27,155 nt of DNA from the NCBI GenBank assembly GCA_002422065.1, contig DITO01000070.1:1-27155 (forward strand), read 5' to 3'. The position numbers and the translations under genes are program-made. The notes beneath the pieces are model-generated. The model saw only the letters and a program-made list of their open reading frames with translations, was not told the DNA's origin and ran no database searches. Source of the stretch: Erysipelotrichaceae bacterium UBA6182 (GTDB taxonomy: Bacteria; Bacillota_I; Bacilli_A; Erysipelotrichales; Erysipelotrichaceae). Below are positions 1 through 8,948 of this stretch, piece by piece (positions within the stretch are counted from its first letter, which is position 1; each line of letters opens with the position of its first letter).

Positions 1-362
1 ATTTGCATGAAACGGTCTTGACCCTTCGCTGGACCACGTTGGCGAGCGCTTTGACCACCAAAACCACCACCGAAGAATGATCCAAACAAGTCATTTAAAT
101 CTTCAAAACCACCGCTATATCCACCACCACTTTGTTGATCAAATGCAGCGTGACCAAACTGATCATACTTAGCTTTTTTTGAAGGATCTGAGAGGACATC
201 ATAGGCTGATTGAATTTCTTTAAACTGAGCCTCCGCACCAGATTCCTTATTCATATCGGGATGATATTTCTTCGCTAAGGTGCGGTAAGCTTTTTTAATT
301 TCTGCTTCACTCGCGGAGCGACTCACCCCAAGAATGTCATAATAATCTTTTTTATTGGTCAT
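1..362 (-). CDS. dnaJ: DnaJ (Hsp40) co-chaperone, N-terminal part
   Basis: Cytoplasmic co-chaperone that delivers clients to DnaK and stimulates its ATPase. The first 120 codons are visible; the gene runs off the left edge, so the zinc-finger and C-terminal domains are not seen. The J-domain starts MTNKKDYYDILGVS and carries the diagnostic HPD tripeptide at residues 34-36. It is followed by a Gly/Phe-rich stretch at about residues 78-110 (GGGYSGGFEDLNDLFGSFFGGG). The ATG at 362 has an ideal AGGAGG (plus strand tcctcc at 366-371). It lies 25 bp downstream of dnaK and is the last visible gene of the hrcA-grpE-dnaK-dnaJ operon, so it should share that operon's HrcA/CIRCE control. Confidence 0.97.
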   Translation of the reverse strand, partial: MTNKKDYYDILGVSRSASEAEIKKAYRTLAKKYHPDMNKESGAEAQFKEIQSAYDVLSDPSKKAKYDQFGHAAFDQQSGGGYSGGFEDLNDLFGSFFGGGFGGQSARQRGPAKGQDRFMQ

Positions 363-387
363 AAGTCCTCCTTCAATCGGTATTCAA

Positions 388-2184
388 TTAATTCTTCTCT
401 GTGAAATCAGCATCCACAACATCATCTTGTGTTGGTTCAGCCTCAGCACCTTGGTCTTGACCTTGATACATGGATTGACTCATCGCATGTGCAGCAGCTT
501 CAAGAGCAGCAAGTTTTTCCTTTAGAACTTCCATATTATTAGAGTTTAAAGCATCTTGAAGCTCATCACGAAGTTTCTCAACTTCTACTTTTTGATTCGC
601 ATCAATCTTGGCACTATCTTCATTTAATGTTTTATTAATTTGGTGAATGAATTGCTCTGCTTTATTCTTAAGTTCAACTTCTTCACGACGTTTGTCATCT
701 TCAGCTTTGTTAAGTTCAGCTTCGCGAACCATACGTTTAATTTCATCATCACTTAAACCAGATGAATTAGTAATTGTAATAGATTGCTTCTTACTTGTGC
801 CTTTATCCGTAGCAGATACATGCACAATACCATTCACGTCAATATCAAAGGTCACTTCAATTTGTGGAATCCCACGAGGTGCAGCCGCAATACCATCCAA
901 CTTAAAGTTTCCTAATGATTTATTATCCACTGCCATTGGACGCTCACCTTGTAAGACATTAATATCAACTGCAGGTTGATTGTCAGCTGCGGTTGAGAAT
1001 ACTTGGCTCTTTGATGTAGGAATAGTGGTATTGCGTTCAATTAACACAGTCATGACACCACCCATGGTTTCAATACCAAGTGATAATGGTGTAACATCCA
1101 ATAGTAAGATATCCTTAACATCACCAGAGATAACTCCCGCTTGAATTGCTGCACCAATCGCAACAACTTCATCTGGGTTTACTGATTTATTTGGTTCTTT
1201 TCCAAGTTCTTTCTTAATAAGTTCCACAACCGCTGGCATACGTGTTGATCCACCCACAAGAAGTACATGGTGAATATCATTCTTAGTTAGTCCTGAATCC
1301 TTTAGTGCTTGGCGAACCGGAGCAACTGTACGATCAAGTAAATGACGTGTCATCTCTTCAAATTTTGCACGAGTTAGCACTGTTTCAACATGGAGTGGAC
1401 CTGAAGGACCTGCTGAAATAAATGGCATAGAGATTTGAGTTTGAAGTGTAGAAGAAAGTTCTTTCTTCGCTTTTTCAGCTCCTTCTTTTAAACGTTGAAG
1501 AGCCATACGATCAGATCTTAAATCAATACCATTTTCTTTCTTAAACATATCAACTAAATAGTCTACAACCACATCATCAAAGTCATCACCACCAAGTAAG
1601 TTATCCCCTGCAGTTGCTAAAACTTCAAAGGTACCATCAGCTAACTCAAGGATTGAAACGTCAAAGGTTCCGCCTCCTAGGTCATAAACAAGAATTTTTT
1701 GTTCCTTATCTGTTTTATCGATACCAAAAGCAAGTGCAGCTGCGGTTGGTTCGTTTATAATTCGCTCTACTTCAAGTCCTGCAATTTTTCCAGCATCTTT
1801 AGTTGCTTGACGTTGAGCATCATTAAAGTACGCTGGAACTGTAATAACAGCACGCGTTACTTTTTCACCTAAATAATCTTCTGCATATTTCTTTAAGTGT
1901 TGTAAGATCATCGCAGAGATTTCTTGTGGTGTATATTCTTTACCATCAAGTGAAACTTTTTTATCAGTCCCCATATGACGTTTAATAGATAATACAGAGT
2001 CTTTGTTGGTTACGACTTGACGCTTAGCTGCTTCCCCAACAATACGCTCACCATTCTTAAATGCAACCACAGAAGGTGTTGTACGATTTCCTTCTGGATT
2101 AGTAATGACTTCTACATCTTTTCCTTCTAATACTGCCACACATGAATTGGTGGTTCCTAAGTCGATTCCGATTATTTTGCTCAT
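388..2184 (-). CDS. dnaK: DnaK (Hsp70) molecular chaperone
   Basis: ATP-dependent cytoplasmic Hsp70 that binds exposed hydrophobic segments, working with DnaJ and GrpE. All Hsp70 signatures are visible: IDLGTTNS at residues 7-14, DLGGGTFDVSIL at 168-179, VLLVGGSTRMPAV at 307-319, and the interdomain linker LLLDVTPLS at about 360-368. The substrate domain and helical lid follow, ending in an acidic tail (DVVDADFTEKN). At 598 residues it is slightly shorter than Gram-negative DnaK; Gram-positive DnaKs lack an insert in the nucleotide-binding domain, which fits. Only one base separates it from the grpE stop codon, implying translational coupling. Its ribosome site (AAGGAA) lies inside the end of grpE. 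Confidence 0.99.
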   Translation of the reverse strand: MSKIIGIDLGTTNSCVAVLEGKDVEVITNPEGNRTTPSVVAFKNGERIVGEAAKRQVVTNKDSVLSIKRHMGTDKKVSLDGKEYTPQEISAMILQHLKKYAEDYLGEKVTRAVITVPAYFNDAQRQATKDAGKIAGLEVERIINEPTAAALAFGIDKTDKEQKILVYDLGGGTFDVSILELADGTFEVLATAGDNLLGGDDFDDVVVDYLVDMFKKENGIDLRSDRMALQRLKEGAEKAKKELSSTLQTQISMPFISAGPSGPLHVETVLTRAKFEEMTRHLLDRTVAPVRQALKDSGLTKNDIHHVLLVGGSTRMPAVVELIKKELGKEPNKSVNPDEVVAIGAAIQAGVISGDVKDILLLDVTPLSLGIETMGGVMTVLIERNTTIPTSKSQVFSTAADNQPAVDINVLQGERPMAVDNKSLGNFKLDGIAAAPRGIPQIEVTFDIDVNGIVHVSATDKGTSKKQSITITNSSGLSDDEIKRMVREAELNKAEDDKRREEVELKNKAEQFIHQINKTLNEDSAKIDANQKVEVEKLRDELQDALNSNNMEVLKEKLAALEAAAHAMSQSMYQGQDQGAEAEPTQDDVVDADFTEKN

Positions 2185-2185
2185 T

Positions 2186-2761
2186 TTAGTTTCCTTCTTT
2201 CTCTTTACTTACTTTAACCATACTAGGTCGAAGTAGTCGATCTTTTAACATATATCCTTCTTGATAAACTTCAATGACTGTTTCTGGTTCATATTCATCA
2301 GACTCTTCAACCACTAAAGCTTGGTGAAAATCTGGATTGAATGGTTGATGTAAGGCATCAATCTTAACCACACCTTCTTTTGCGAGTACTTGATTAAATC
2401 CTGATACTGCAAGTTCAAATCCTTTTTGAAGTGTAGCTAAGTCATTGGATTGGTCATATGCTCTCTGTAAGTTTTCAAAAACAGCGATAAGTTCCACAGC
2501 AGCTGATTTAAACACATATTTTGAGCGTTGTTCAAAGTCTAATGCTATTCTCTTCTTCATGTTTTGAGCATCCGCAAGTGCGCGATACTTATCATTCTCA
2601 GCATCTTTCAATGCTGTCTCTAGAGTTTGTATTCTAGCTAAGGCAATATTTATTGGATCAAATTCAATGCTCTCTTCACTTTCTTGCCTTATATCTTGAT
2701 TATTTTCTTGTTCTACTTCATCTTTTTCAAGATGATTATTCTTTTGGTTTTTCGTTTTCAT
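2186..2761 (-). CDS. grpE: GrpE nucleotide exchange factor
   Basis: Nucleotide exchange factor that releases ADP from DnaK. The 191-residue protein has an acidic, disordered N-terminus (residues 1-35), a long dimerising coiled coil (about 40-95) and the C-terminal beta domain, with the family signature in VIEVYQEGYMLKDRLLRPSMVKVSK. The ATG at 2761 has an AAGGAAG ribosome site, and the gene start overlaps the end of hrcA by 26 bp. It ends one base before dnaK. The order hrcA-grpE-dnaK-dnaJ is the classic Bacillota arrangement. Confidence 0.98.
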   Translation of the reverse strand: MKTKNQKNNHLEKDEVEQENNQDIRQESEESIEFDPINIALARIQTLETALKDAENDKYRALADAQNMKKRIALDFEQRSKYVFKSAAVELIAVFENLQRAYDQSNDLATLQKGFELAVSGFNQVLAKEGVVKIDALHQPFNPDFHQALVVEESDEYEPETVIEVYQEGYMLKDRLLRPSMVKVSKEKEGN

Positions 2762-3776
2762 GGTCGTCTTCCTTTCGATATATCTCTTCTACTGCTTTTG
2801 TGAGGGTTTTCATCATGCCTACGATATGTTCATATTTCATGCGACTTGGTCCAATCACCATCAGTTTAGACGATGTATCATTATCAAGAGGCATCGTAGA
2901 ACTTACGACAGCCATATCTTCTAACCACACAAATTCTGAACCCTCGGATGTACTTAAGGATAACGATCCTTGACGAGTTCCAATGGTTCGCCATAATGAT
3001 GAATTCTCAAGGAGTTTCATAACTTGTTTGAGTTTATTCACATCAGCGAATTCTGGATGATTCATAAGATTGTTTTGTCCACTGAGGTAGATATCCTCAC
3101 TAGCAAAACGAATAAATGCATTAAAGAATGCTTCAAATAGCATTTCATAGTGTTCAATCTTATCAGCTAAGATTGGTTTAATGAGCAGTAACTTCTCAAT
3201 AAGATCACCAAGAGATGAACCTATAAGGCGATCATTAAGGAGTTTAGTGCATGTTTGCAAGTCTTGAGTGCTAATGCTCTCTTTAAAACTAAACATGCGA
3301 CTCTCACTATGACCTTCACTTGTTTCAAAAACAGCCATTGCACTTTTATCGCTCAGTGGAATAAGTTGAATCTGAAGTAGTGTTTGGTCGACACTATGAG
3401 GTCCTAATACAACGGTTGTTAGTTGAGTCATCTCAGACAAAATATCACAACTCATTTTTAATACTTCTTGTGTGTTATATTTACGTTCAGTAAATACTTG
3501 TTTGAGTGCAACTTGCATGGATTCATGGCTTTTCTCTTCAAGTAAGTGCTCGACATAAAAGCGATACCCTATTTTTGAAGGAATACGTCCAGAGGAAGTA
3601 TGTGTCTTTTCTAAAAATCCTAACTCTTCGAGTTCACTCATTTCAGCACGAATCGTTGCAGATGAATAATCAAGATGGTATTTCTCAAGTAAGGTTTTAG
3701 AACCAACCGGTTCTGCACTCGCTACAAATTCATCAACGATGGCTTTGAAGATTTCAATTTTTCTTCGAGTTAACAT
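2736..3776 (-). CDS. hrcA: HrcA heat-inducible transcription repressor
   Basis: Repressor of class I heat-shock genes that binds CIRCE operators and whose folding depends on GroEL. It has an N-terminal winged helix (MLTRRKIEIFKAIVDEFVASAEPVGSKTL, then SSATIRAEMSELEELGFLEKTHTSSGRIPSKIGYRFYVE), followed by the GAF-like and dimerisation parts; 346 residues is normal for the family. I chose the ATG at 3776 because AAAGGTGGTGA sits just upstream and HrcA proteins normally begin this way. An in-frame GTG at 3800 gives eight more residues but lies inside the CIRCE operator and close to the expected transcription start. It is the first gene of the operon and directly downstream of its own operators, so it should be autoregulated. 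Confidence 0.97.
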   Translation of the reverse strand: MLTRRKIEIFKAIVDEFVASAEPVGSKTLLEKYHLDYSSATIRAEMSELEELGFLEKTHTSSGRIPSKIGYRFYVEHLLEEKSHESMQVALKQVFTERKYNTQEVLKMSCDILSEMTQLTTVVLGPHSVDQTLLQIQLIPLSDKSAMAVFETSEGHSESRMFSFKESISTQDLQTCTKLLNDRLIGSSLGDLIEKLLLIKPILADKIEHYEMLFEAFFNAFIRFASEDIYLSGQNNLMNHPEFADVNKLKQVMKLLENSSLWRTIGTRQGSLSLSTSEGSEFVWLEDMAVVSSTMPLDNDTSSKLMVIGPSRMKYEHIVGMMKTLTKAVEEIYRKEDDHENEKPKE

Positions 3777-3793
3777 ACATTCACCACCTTTCG

Positions 3794-3820
3794 TTAGCAC
3801 ACTAACTTTTACACTGCTAA
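3794..3820 (-). promoter_or_regulatory. CIRCE-like HrcA operator 1
   Basis: A 27-bp inverted repeat with a 9-base spacer. The left arm TTAGCACAC matches TTAGCACTC at 8 of 9 positions; the right arm CACTGCTAA matches GAGTGCTAA at 7 of 9. It abuts the -10 hexamer of the hrcA promoter and covers the predicted transcription start, so bound HrcA would block initiation. Confidence 0.88.
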
Positions 3821-3849
3821 ATTATACAAAAACAGTTTAGCACTGTCAA
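3821..3849 (-). promoter_or_regulatory. Sigma-A promoter of the hrcA-grpE-dnaK-dnaJ operon
   Basis: On the minus strand a perfect TTGACA (plus 3844-3849) is separated by exactly 17 bp from a perfect TATAAT (plus 3821-3826). This consensus promoter is bracketed by two CIRCE-like operators, which would provide the repression that such a strong promoter needs. Confidence 0.92.
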
Positions 3850-3863
3850 GTTTAAAGTGCTAA
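3837..3863 (-). promoter_or_regulatory. CIRCE-like HrcA operator 2
   Basis: A second 27-bp inverted repeat: TTAGCACTG, nine bases, AAGTGCTAA. Each arm matches the CIRCE consensus at 8 of 9 positions, slightly better than operator 1. The -35 hexamer TTGACA lies within it. Centre-to-centre distance to operator 1 is 43 bp, about four helical turns. It also lies just upstream of the divergent pgeF gene. Confidence 0.9.
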
Positions 3864-3912
3864 ACTATGAACTTTGTTTTTATATGATGTATAATATTAA
3901 AGAGGTAAAATT

Positions 3913-4683
3913 ATGATACATACATGGGTTACAGATGCTCACGTGGTAGCAGGAACCACGCTACGGTCACCAGGACATTCAGAAGTTCCTTTTGATAGCT
4001 TAAACATGGCTTTCTATGTTCCTGATGATGTAAAAAACGTTATTCTAAATCGTGAGCTTGTGGCTGAAAAAACAGGTTTTCCCCTTTCGTCATGGGTATT
4101 TCCTAAAATGACACATAGTGATCATTTTATTAAAGTTACAAAAGATGACATGGGTAAAGGAACTTATGAGGAATCCTCAAGTATTCCCGATATGGACGCT
4201 TTATACACCCAAGAGCCTAATATAATGCTCGCTGTTTTTCATGCTGACTGTACACCAGTACTACTTTATGACCCTAAAACACAAACCATTGGTGCAATTC
4301 ATGCTGGTTGGGCAGGTACGCTTAAAGAGATTACCAAAAAAATGCTCACACATTGGATTGAAGTAGAACATATTGATCCTAAAGATATTCAAGTCTATAT
4401 TGGTCCAAGTATCTCTAAACCAAACTTTGAAATTGGTTATGATTTAGTCCACCAAGTTATTACTCAACATAAGCAATACTTACCTTTTGTTGCAATTGAT
4501 GATATGCGCTCAACTATGGATGTAAGTGGTATTAATATAAAACAATGTCTTGATGTAGGAATACCATTAGAAAACATTACCCATCTCGATGAATGCACGT
4601 ATGCAATGGAAGATAAATACTTCTCATATCGTAAAGTCCCTGTATCAGGAAGACATTGTAGTTTTATAGGAATTAAAGAATAG
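3913..4683 (+). CDS. pgeF: PgeF/YfiH family (DUF152, LACC1-like) enzyme
   Basis: Member of the DUF152/YfiH family, described as purine nucleoside phosphorylase/adenosine deaminase-like enzymes and, in E. coli, as a peptidoglycan editing factor. The 256-residue length fits. The zinc-ligand pattern is visible: H68 (KMTHSDH), C113 (VFHADCTPVLLYD) and H130 (GAIHAGWAGT), with the later family motif GPSISKPNFEIGYDLV at about 163-178. An AGAGG site lies 7 bases before the ATG. It is a monocistronic gene divergent from hrcA, and a TATAAT at 3890-3895 is a possible -10, although no good -35 is seen. It ends in a hairpin shared with the convergent DUF4956 gene. The family is certain; the substrate in this organism is not. 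Confidence 0.92.
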   Translation: MIHTWVTDAHVVAGTTLRSPGHSEVPFDSLNMAFYVPDDVKNVILNRELVAEKTGFPLSSWVFPKMTHSDHFIKVTKDDMGKGTYEESSSIPDMDALYTQEPNIMLAVFHADCTPVLLYDPKTQTIGAIHAGWAGTLKEITKKMLTHWIEVEHIDPKDIQVYIGPSISKPNFEIGYDLVHQVITQHKQYLPFVAIDDMRSTMDVSGINIKQCLDVGIPLENITHLDECTYAMEDKYFSYRKVPVSGRHCSFIGIKE

Positions 4684-4703
4684 ACACCGCATTGCGGTGT
4701 CTA
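4681..4703. terminator. Bidirectional hairpin terminator between pgeF and the DUF4956 gene
   Basis: A perfect 10-bp stem (TAGACACCGC / GCGGTGTCTA) with an ATT loop, U-rich on both sides. The hairpin includes the pgeF stop codon and ends one base before the stop of the convergent gene, so one element serves both operons. Confidence 0.85.
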
Positions 4704-4704
4704 T

Positions 4705-5373
4705 TTATAATCCAAATTCATCTTTATAAGTAATTATGCTTACTGAATCGACACCTTCAACTCGAGATAATGGTTGGGTTATGTCTTCTTTTGCCCCTAT
4801 CGCAATTTCATAGGTAACATCCACTTTACTTCCAATAATCTGTTTACTTCTAAGTTTAGAGCGCTTTAGTTTCTGAATGGACCTGTTGATAACATCAAAG
4901 GCATGTACATCACATTTTATAAGTAGTAAATAATGATTTGCTTGCTTGAATCCAATGAGTGTAGATAGTACAAATAATCCTCCAAGTGCAATAGAACTTA
5001 GGATTGCCACAACATAGACACCAACACCACTCATGATCCCTGCACTCACAGCCCAAAAGACAAAAGCAGTATCAATGGGTTCTTTTACAGCTGTTCTAAA
5101 ACGAATGATAGATAATGCCCCAACTAATCCTAACGAAAGCGCTAGATTGCTAGAAATAGTTCGAATGATGAGAGAAGTAACCATGGCCACTAAGATAATC
5201 ATCATAGTGAACTGCTTTGAAAAGTGAACTCCCGCAAAGGTTTTCTTATAAATATATACAATATAAAGACCTATTATGAAGGCTGTGATTAATGATAGAA
5301 TAATACTCCCTAAACTAAGGGAAGTTGAAAACTCTTCTAAAATACTACGTCGAATAAGATCTAATGCGCTCAT
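4705..5373 (-). CDS. DUF4956 family membrane protein
   Basis: A 222-residue integral membrane protein with about four hydrophobic segments in its N-terminal two thirds (roughly residues 18-41, 54-72, 76-95 and 104-137). The conserved-looking stretch LGLVGALSIIRFRTAVKEPIDTAFVFWAVSAGIMSGVG fits the DUF4956 family as I know it. The C-terminal third (about 148-222) is a soluble alpha/beta region. Biochemical function is unknown. It starts 13 bp after the VTC-domain gene, with its AAAGGAA site overlapping that gene's stop codon, so the two are probably co-translated. DUF4956, VTC-domain and CotH-kinase genes are often neighbours in Bacillota, suggesting one membrane-linked process. Confidence 0.85.
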   Translation of the reverse strand: MSALDLIRRSILEEFSTSLSLGSIILSLITAFIIGLYIVYIYKKTFAGVHFSKQFTMMIILVAMVTSLIIRTISSNLALSLGLVGALSIIRFRTAVKEPIDTAFVFWAVSAGIMSGVGVYVVAILSSIALGGLFVLSTLIGFKQANHYLLLIKCDVHAFDVINRSIQKLKRSKLRSKQIIGSKVDVTYEIAIGAKEDITQPLSRVEGVDSVSIITYKDEFGL

Positions 5374-5386
5374 GAGATTTGTTCCT

Positions 5387-6061
5387 TTACTGGATTAATT
5401 TTGAATGTGTAAACTTGGAAATAGCTTGTCGATTTGTAGGAATAGTGTTGATTAAATCACGAATAAAATCTGGAAGAATGGTGTTGAACTTAACTTCAAG
5501 AACAACCTTATCAAGCTCATGTATGAATGCTTTAGGAGCTTTTAGATTTAACAAATCCGTATGATAATGATATGTTGACACATGATCATCAAAGGTAACT
5601 CGTACATCTAATGGGTCATATACAAAGGCAAGACGATCATACTCAACGATGACTGAGGGTTTTAAATAATGTAGTCGATGATCAATCATAAACTGAGTAA
5701 GTAATTCAGGATCATCATCCAATAGACTCATATCTTCATTAAGACATCGTTTTAACTGTTGATTAGTGAGAGGTAACCCTTGTTTATAGGTCATATTCTC
5801 ATGTTTGTGCTTACATTCAAGTAATATTCTATCATAGTTATGATTATATAATCGAATACGATATTTCTTTCGCATTCTTGTTCCATTCATCTTTTCATAA
5901 AAAGCATCATGATCGATGGTGTCAAAATAAAGTGAAGTGATGATATAAGAGTAGTTCTCATGGATTGAGTGCTTATCTCGATTCATTACTTTACTTAATG
6001 AGGTTTTTAAGTGTTCCGCATCTTCTCGCGAGATCAAATATTTAAGTTCATGTCGATACAT
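5387..6061 (-). CDS. VTC-domain (polyphosphate polymerase-like) protein
   Basis: Soluble protein of the VTC/CYTH-like triphosphate tunnel fold, related to the polyphosphate-polymerising domain of yeast Vtc4. Tunnel-lining charged motifs are present in order: RHELKY (3-8), SLYFDT (43-48), KYRIRLY (66-72), LLECKHKH (80-87), VRVTFDDHVS (153-162), VLEVKFN (187-193) and ISKF (214-217). I prefer the ATG at 6061 (224 residues): it lies just after the CotH stop and places YRHELKY at the N-terminus, as in homologues. An in-frame ATG at 6079 (six more residues, overlapping the CotH gene by 17 bp) is possible. Polyphosphate synthesis is a family-based inference. Confidence 0.87.
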   Translation of the reverse strand: MYRHELKYLISREDAEHLKTSLSKVMNRDKHSIHENYSYIITSLYFDTIDHDAFYEKMNGTRMRKKYRIRLYNHNYDRILLECKHKHENMTYKQGLPLTNQQLKRCLNEDMSLLDDDPELLTQFMIDHRLHYLKPSVIVEYDRLAFVYDPLDVRVTFDDHVSTYHYHTDLLNLKAPKAFIHELDKVVLEVKFNTILPDFIRDLINTIPTNRQAISKFTHSKLIQ

Positions 6062-6062
6062 C

Positions 6063-8948
6063 TTAATCACCAAAGACATCTTTCATTTGTGCATCACTTA
6101 GATTAAAGAATTGCTTAGTAGTCGCCTTTAGTGTTGCAGGACGTTGAATAAAATAGTTACGGAGTATTTCCAAGTTAGTATCCCAATCATCCATCTCAAG
6201 CCCCCATCGTGCACGATCACGAATAAGTTCCTTTCGATACAGATCTTCTAATCGATCAATCTCAGATAATACTCGTTGTGTTTCAAACACATTCTTATAT
6301 TGATAACTCAATCGTTCTAAGAACAATTGCCTAAATTCAGGAGCCTGTATAACATTCCTAAATAATAGTGTACTAACGTTTAATGCACTCATAGGTTCTT
6401 CACGTGTTGTAAAGGTATAAAAATCAATATTGTAATTATACATTGCCCAATCTAAATCATACAAAACCATACGCCAACGATTATCATTGATATCAATATG
6501 CTGAAAGAAACGAGTATTCACAATGTCATTGTTTGTTAAAAACTGTTGTGCAACCCAATAATCAGCATATGAGTTCACATCGAGTCTTTGTTTAACATAC
6601 TCATAATGGCGAGGATCGGATATATCATTTACTGCAACATAACTTAATAATCCACCATAAGTACGTGCATTTCCATGATCTGTGGTGTTATCAATACGTA
6701 TCATACTAGAGTTAGTATCCACATTAAAATGTCTAGAAATGTAATCATCATCAACTTTTTCACGAATATTGAACACTCCATAATAAGAACCATTAATGTA
6801 AAGCGCTGCAGGTTTATAGGCTTGAACACTTACATCGATTAATCCATCAGCAAGAGAAGTTCCAAGTACATCTCTTATAAACGCATTTGGATAATCTTGA
6901 GATGCTGAGCGAAGTACAATATTATCAAATATATTAAAATCACGATTTTCAAACAAAGGATAGTATAGTTTTGATTGTCCATACATTGTTTTAAATTTGA
7001 TAGAGAAACTCTTTTTTTGCAATCCCCTTGCAGATCCTCCAAATAAACGAATACCTACAGGCGCATTAAAAGAACCCTCTTCTTCATAGAATTCAAGATT
7101 TCCTGCTTGTTCTATACCCACAATCCAAGGATTGTTAACTAGTGTTTGAAATGATGAACTCGGTAAACTCATGGACATTACAGGAAAATCATGGTTTTCA
7201 TTGACAATATAAGATCCGGTAATCATGGATGAATTCAATAAGCCATCTTGAAATGAGATGGCTTTAATTACGGTCGTTTTGTCTATGACTATACCATCCT
7301 GATATCGACGTGAACTTCGTGTAGGTACACTGCCATCTAATGTGTAATACGTTGGTAAATTACTATTTAAAGTCACTGTAAGTTGATCAACATTATTGTA
7401 TATTCCAGGTGAAGTTTCAAAGGTTGGAGCACTCACTACTGCTTCAACAAAATCAGTATTCTCTTCATATGGAGTTGGATTTGTTGAAATATAGAATCCA
7501 GCTTTACTGTCACGTGCTAGTGTCATATTCACTGGAACATCTGCAATGAAAACACTATCGACTCCACTTAAATTTACATTGAATAAAGTAAGTGTTTGGA
7601 CATCTGAAAGCTTAAATGGGAGATGAATATATGAGGAAGTCGTTAAACCAACTTCACCACTCGCAAAAACAACAATTTTTTCACCTGGTTGAAGAACTTT
7701 ATCAGGTAAAATAAATCGGGTTGGATTATCAACTGACGTTGATAAAGCATAATTAGAAAGATTTATACTTGAATTGCTGTTGTTCTTTAATTCAATCCAA
7801 TCATAAGTTTGAGCACCTTGTTGAGGAAGATACTGTGTGTTGTTATTCATTAATTCATTAATCATTAAATCTTTAGGATTAGCATGATATCGCTCATTAA
7901 ATTGGCGAATACCAGATGCTGTATATGCATAAGGTCCACTCAAATAAGCCGTTGTTTGCCATTGACCATTAATACGTACTTGACCAAATCCATTAACTAT
8001 TTGATCATAGGACACATAATCCTGTAAAAGTCCTTTAGCATTTGATAAAACTATTTCTCCACTAACATTATCTAGTGTAAACCCCATGGAAAGCCCATCA
8101 AACGGTAATGAAGACCCTCGCATCCACACAAGAACTGATTCATTTGGATCAAGTGAACCTTGTGTTAACGCTTCTCGATAACGACGATCAAGTGAATTTG
8201 AAAGCGTAACACCCTCAAGTGATTGAACTTCATCAGAAATGTTTGTAATAACCACAAACCCCAATAATCGATTATCAATAAATCGAGTTGAACCACGATT
8301 ACTTGGTAGAAATTGAGAAATGCTTAATGTAGGGTTCGGATCAATTAGCGATGATAAATATGCTTCTTTACCTTCAGTCGTGTTTTCAAAACCAGGAGTT
8401 ATGTCGGCAGTTGCAAGCCATTTTCCATCAGTTTGGCGTATTAAAGAATGATTGCGATCAACCATAATAACTTCAATAGCATCAACTACACTTCCATTAG
8501 GAGCTTTTAGTATAAGTGTTTCATTTTTACTTGCGGAAAGTCTAAAGTTTGCGATAAGTCCATCTGCATTTTCTCCAGTTAAATAAACTACAAGATGCCC
8601 TTTTGCTGGAATAACAACATCTGGAAATAGCCACTTTATTGTGTCAACCCGATCTGTAAGTGCAAAGTTCTCTAAAGATAAATCAAAATTTGAACCATTA
8701 TAAAATTCCACCCAGTCACTATATTGACCGTTTGGATCTTTATGGGCTTGACTATTACTAGCCATGACTTCTGAAATCACTAGTTTATCTATGGCTAAGC
8801 GAGTTTGCTCACTCACTTCAACCGACTCGATATTTTCTAAACCCGATAAATCAAACAAACCTTGAATCATTAATACACTAACTAAAAGAGTAGTAATGAT
8901 TAAGAAGAAAGTTAGATTCTTTTTAAATAAAGTTTTATTAAAATTCAT
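6063..8948 (-). CDS. Large exported CotH-kinase protein with lamin-tail domains
   Basis: A 961-residue exported or membrane-anchored protein. A hydrophobic segment at residues 10-33 acts as signal or anchor; no LPXTG motif is seen at the C-terminus. Next come two clear lamin-tail-like domains (about 50-165 and 358-475) with a degenerate one between them (about 205-315), and a chitobiase/FN3-associated domain (505-582, including YYTLDGSVPT). The CotH core (about 585-930) shows GIRLFGGSARGLQKKSFSIKF (632-652), LYINGSYYGVFNIREKVD (716-733) and the putative metal-binding LYDLDW (829-834). CotH of Bacillus is an atypical protein kinase that phosphorylates spore-coat proteins; the target here is unknown. 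First gene of its operon. A TGTTAAAAT extended -10 (plus 8966-8974) lies upstream, and GAGG precedes the ATG. Confidence 0.9.
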   Translation of the reverse strand: MNFNKTLFKKNLTFFLIITTLLVSVLMIQGLFDLSGLENIESVEVSEQTRLAIDKLVISEVMASNSQAHKDPNGQYSDWVEFYNGSNFDLSLENFALTDRVDTIKWLFPDVVIPAKGHLVVYLTGENADGLIANFRLSASKNETLILKAPNGSVVDAIEVIMVDRNHSLIRQTDGKWLATADITPGFENTTEGKEAYLSSLIDPNPTLSISQFLPSNRGSTRFIDNRLLGFVVITNISDEVQSLEGVTLSNSLDRRYREALTQGSLDPNESVLVWMRGSSLPFDGLSMGFTLDNVSGEIVLSNAKGLLQDYVSYDQIVNGFGQVRINGQWQTTAYLSGPYAYTASGIRQFNERYHANPKDLMINELMNNNTQYLPQQGAQTYDWIELKNNSNSSINLSNYALSTSVDNPTRFILPDKVLQPGEKIVVFASGEVGLTTSSYIHLPFKLSDVQTLTLFNVNLSGVDSVFIADVPVNMTLARDSKAGFYISTNPTPYEENTDFVEAVVSAPTFETSPGIYNNVDQLTVTLNSNLPTYYTLDGSVPTRSSRRYQDGIVIDKTTVIKAISFQDGLLNSSMITGSYIVNENHDFPVMSMSLPSSSFQTLVNNPWIVGIEQAGNLEFYEEEGSFNAPVGIRLFGGSARGLQKKSFSIKFKTMYGQSKLYYPLFENRDFNIFDNIVLRSASQDYPNAFIRDVLGTSLADGLIDVSVQAYKPAALYINGSYYGVFNIREKVDDDYISRHFNVDTNSSMIRIDNTTDHGNARTYGGLLSYVAVNDISDPRHYEYVKQRLDVNSYADYWVAQQFLTNNDIVNTRFFQHIDINDNRWRMVLYDLDWAMYNYNIDFYTFTTREEPMSALNVSTLLFRNVIQAPEFRQLFLERLSYQYKNVFETQRVLSEIDRLEDLYRKELIRDRARWGLEMDDWDTNLEILRNYFIQRPATLKATTKQFFNLSDAQMKDVFGD

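Noticed and set aside
647..979. 110-codon open frame on the plus strand
   Set aside because: It lies entirely opposite dnaK, has Ser/Arg-rich low-complexity composition, and has no ribosome site or family resemblance; a shadow of the real gene.
2653..2973. 106-codon open frame on the plus strand across the grpE-hrcA junction
   Set aside because: Antisense to two certain genes, with no ribosome site or recognisable motif.
3777..3800. GTG start adding eight residues to HrcA
   Set aside because: The codon overlaps the CIRCE operator and is very close to the predicted transcription start, while ATG 3776 has a good ribosome site and the family's usual N-terminus.
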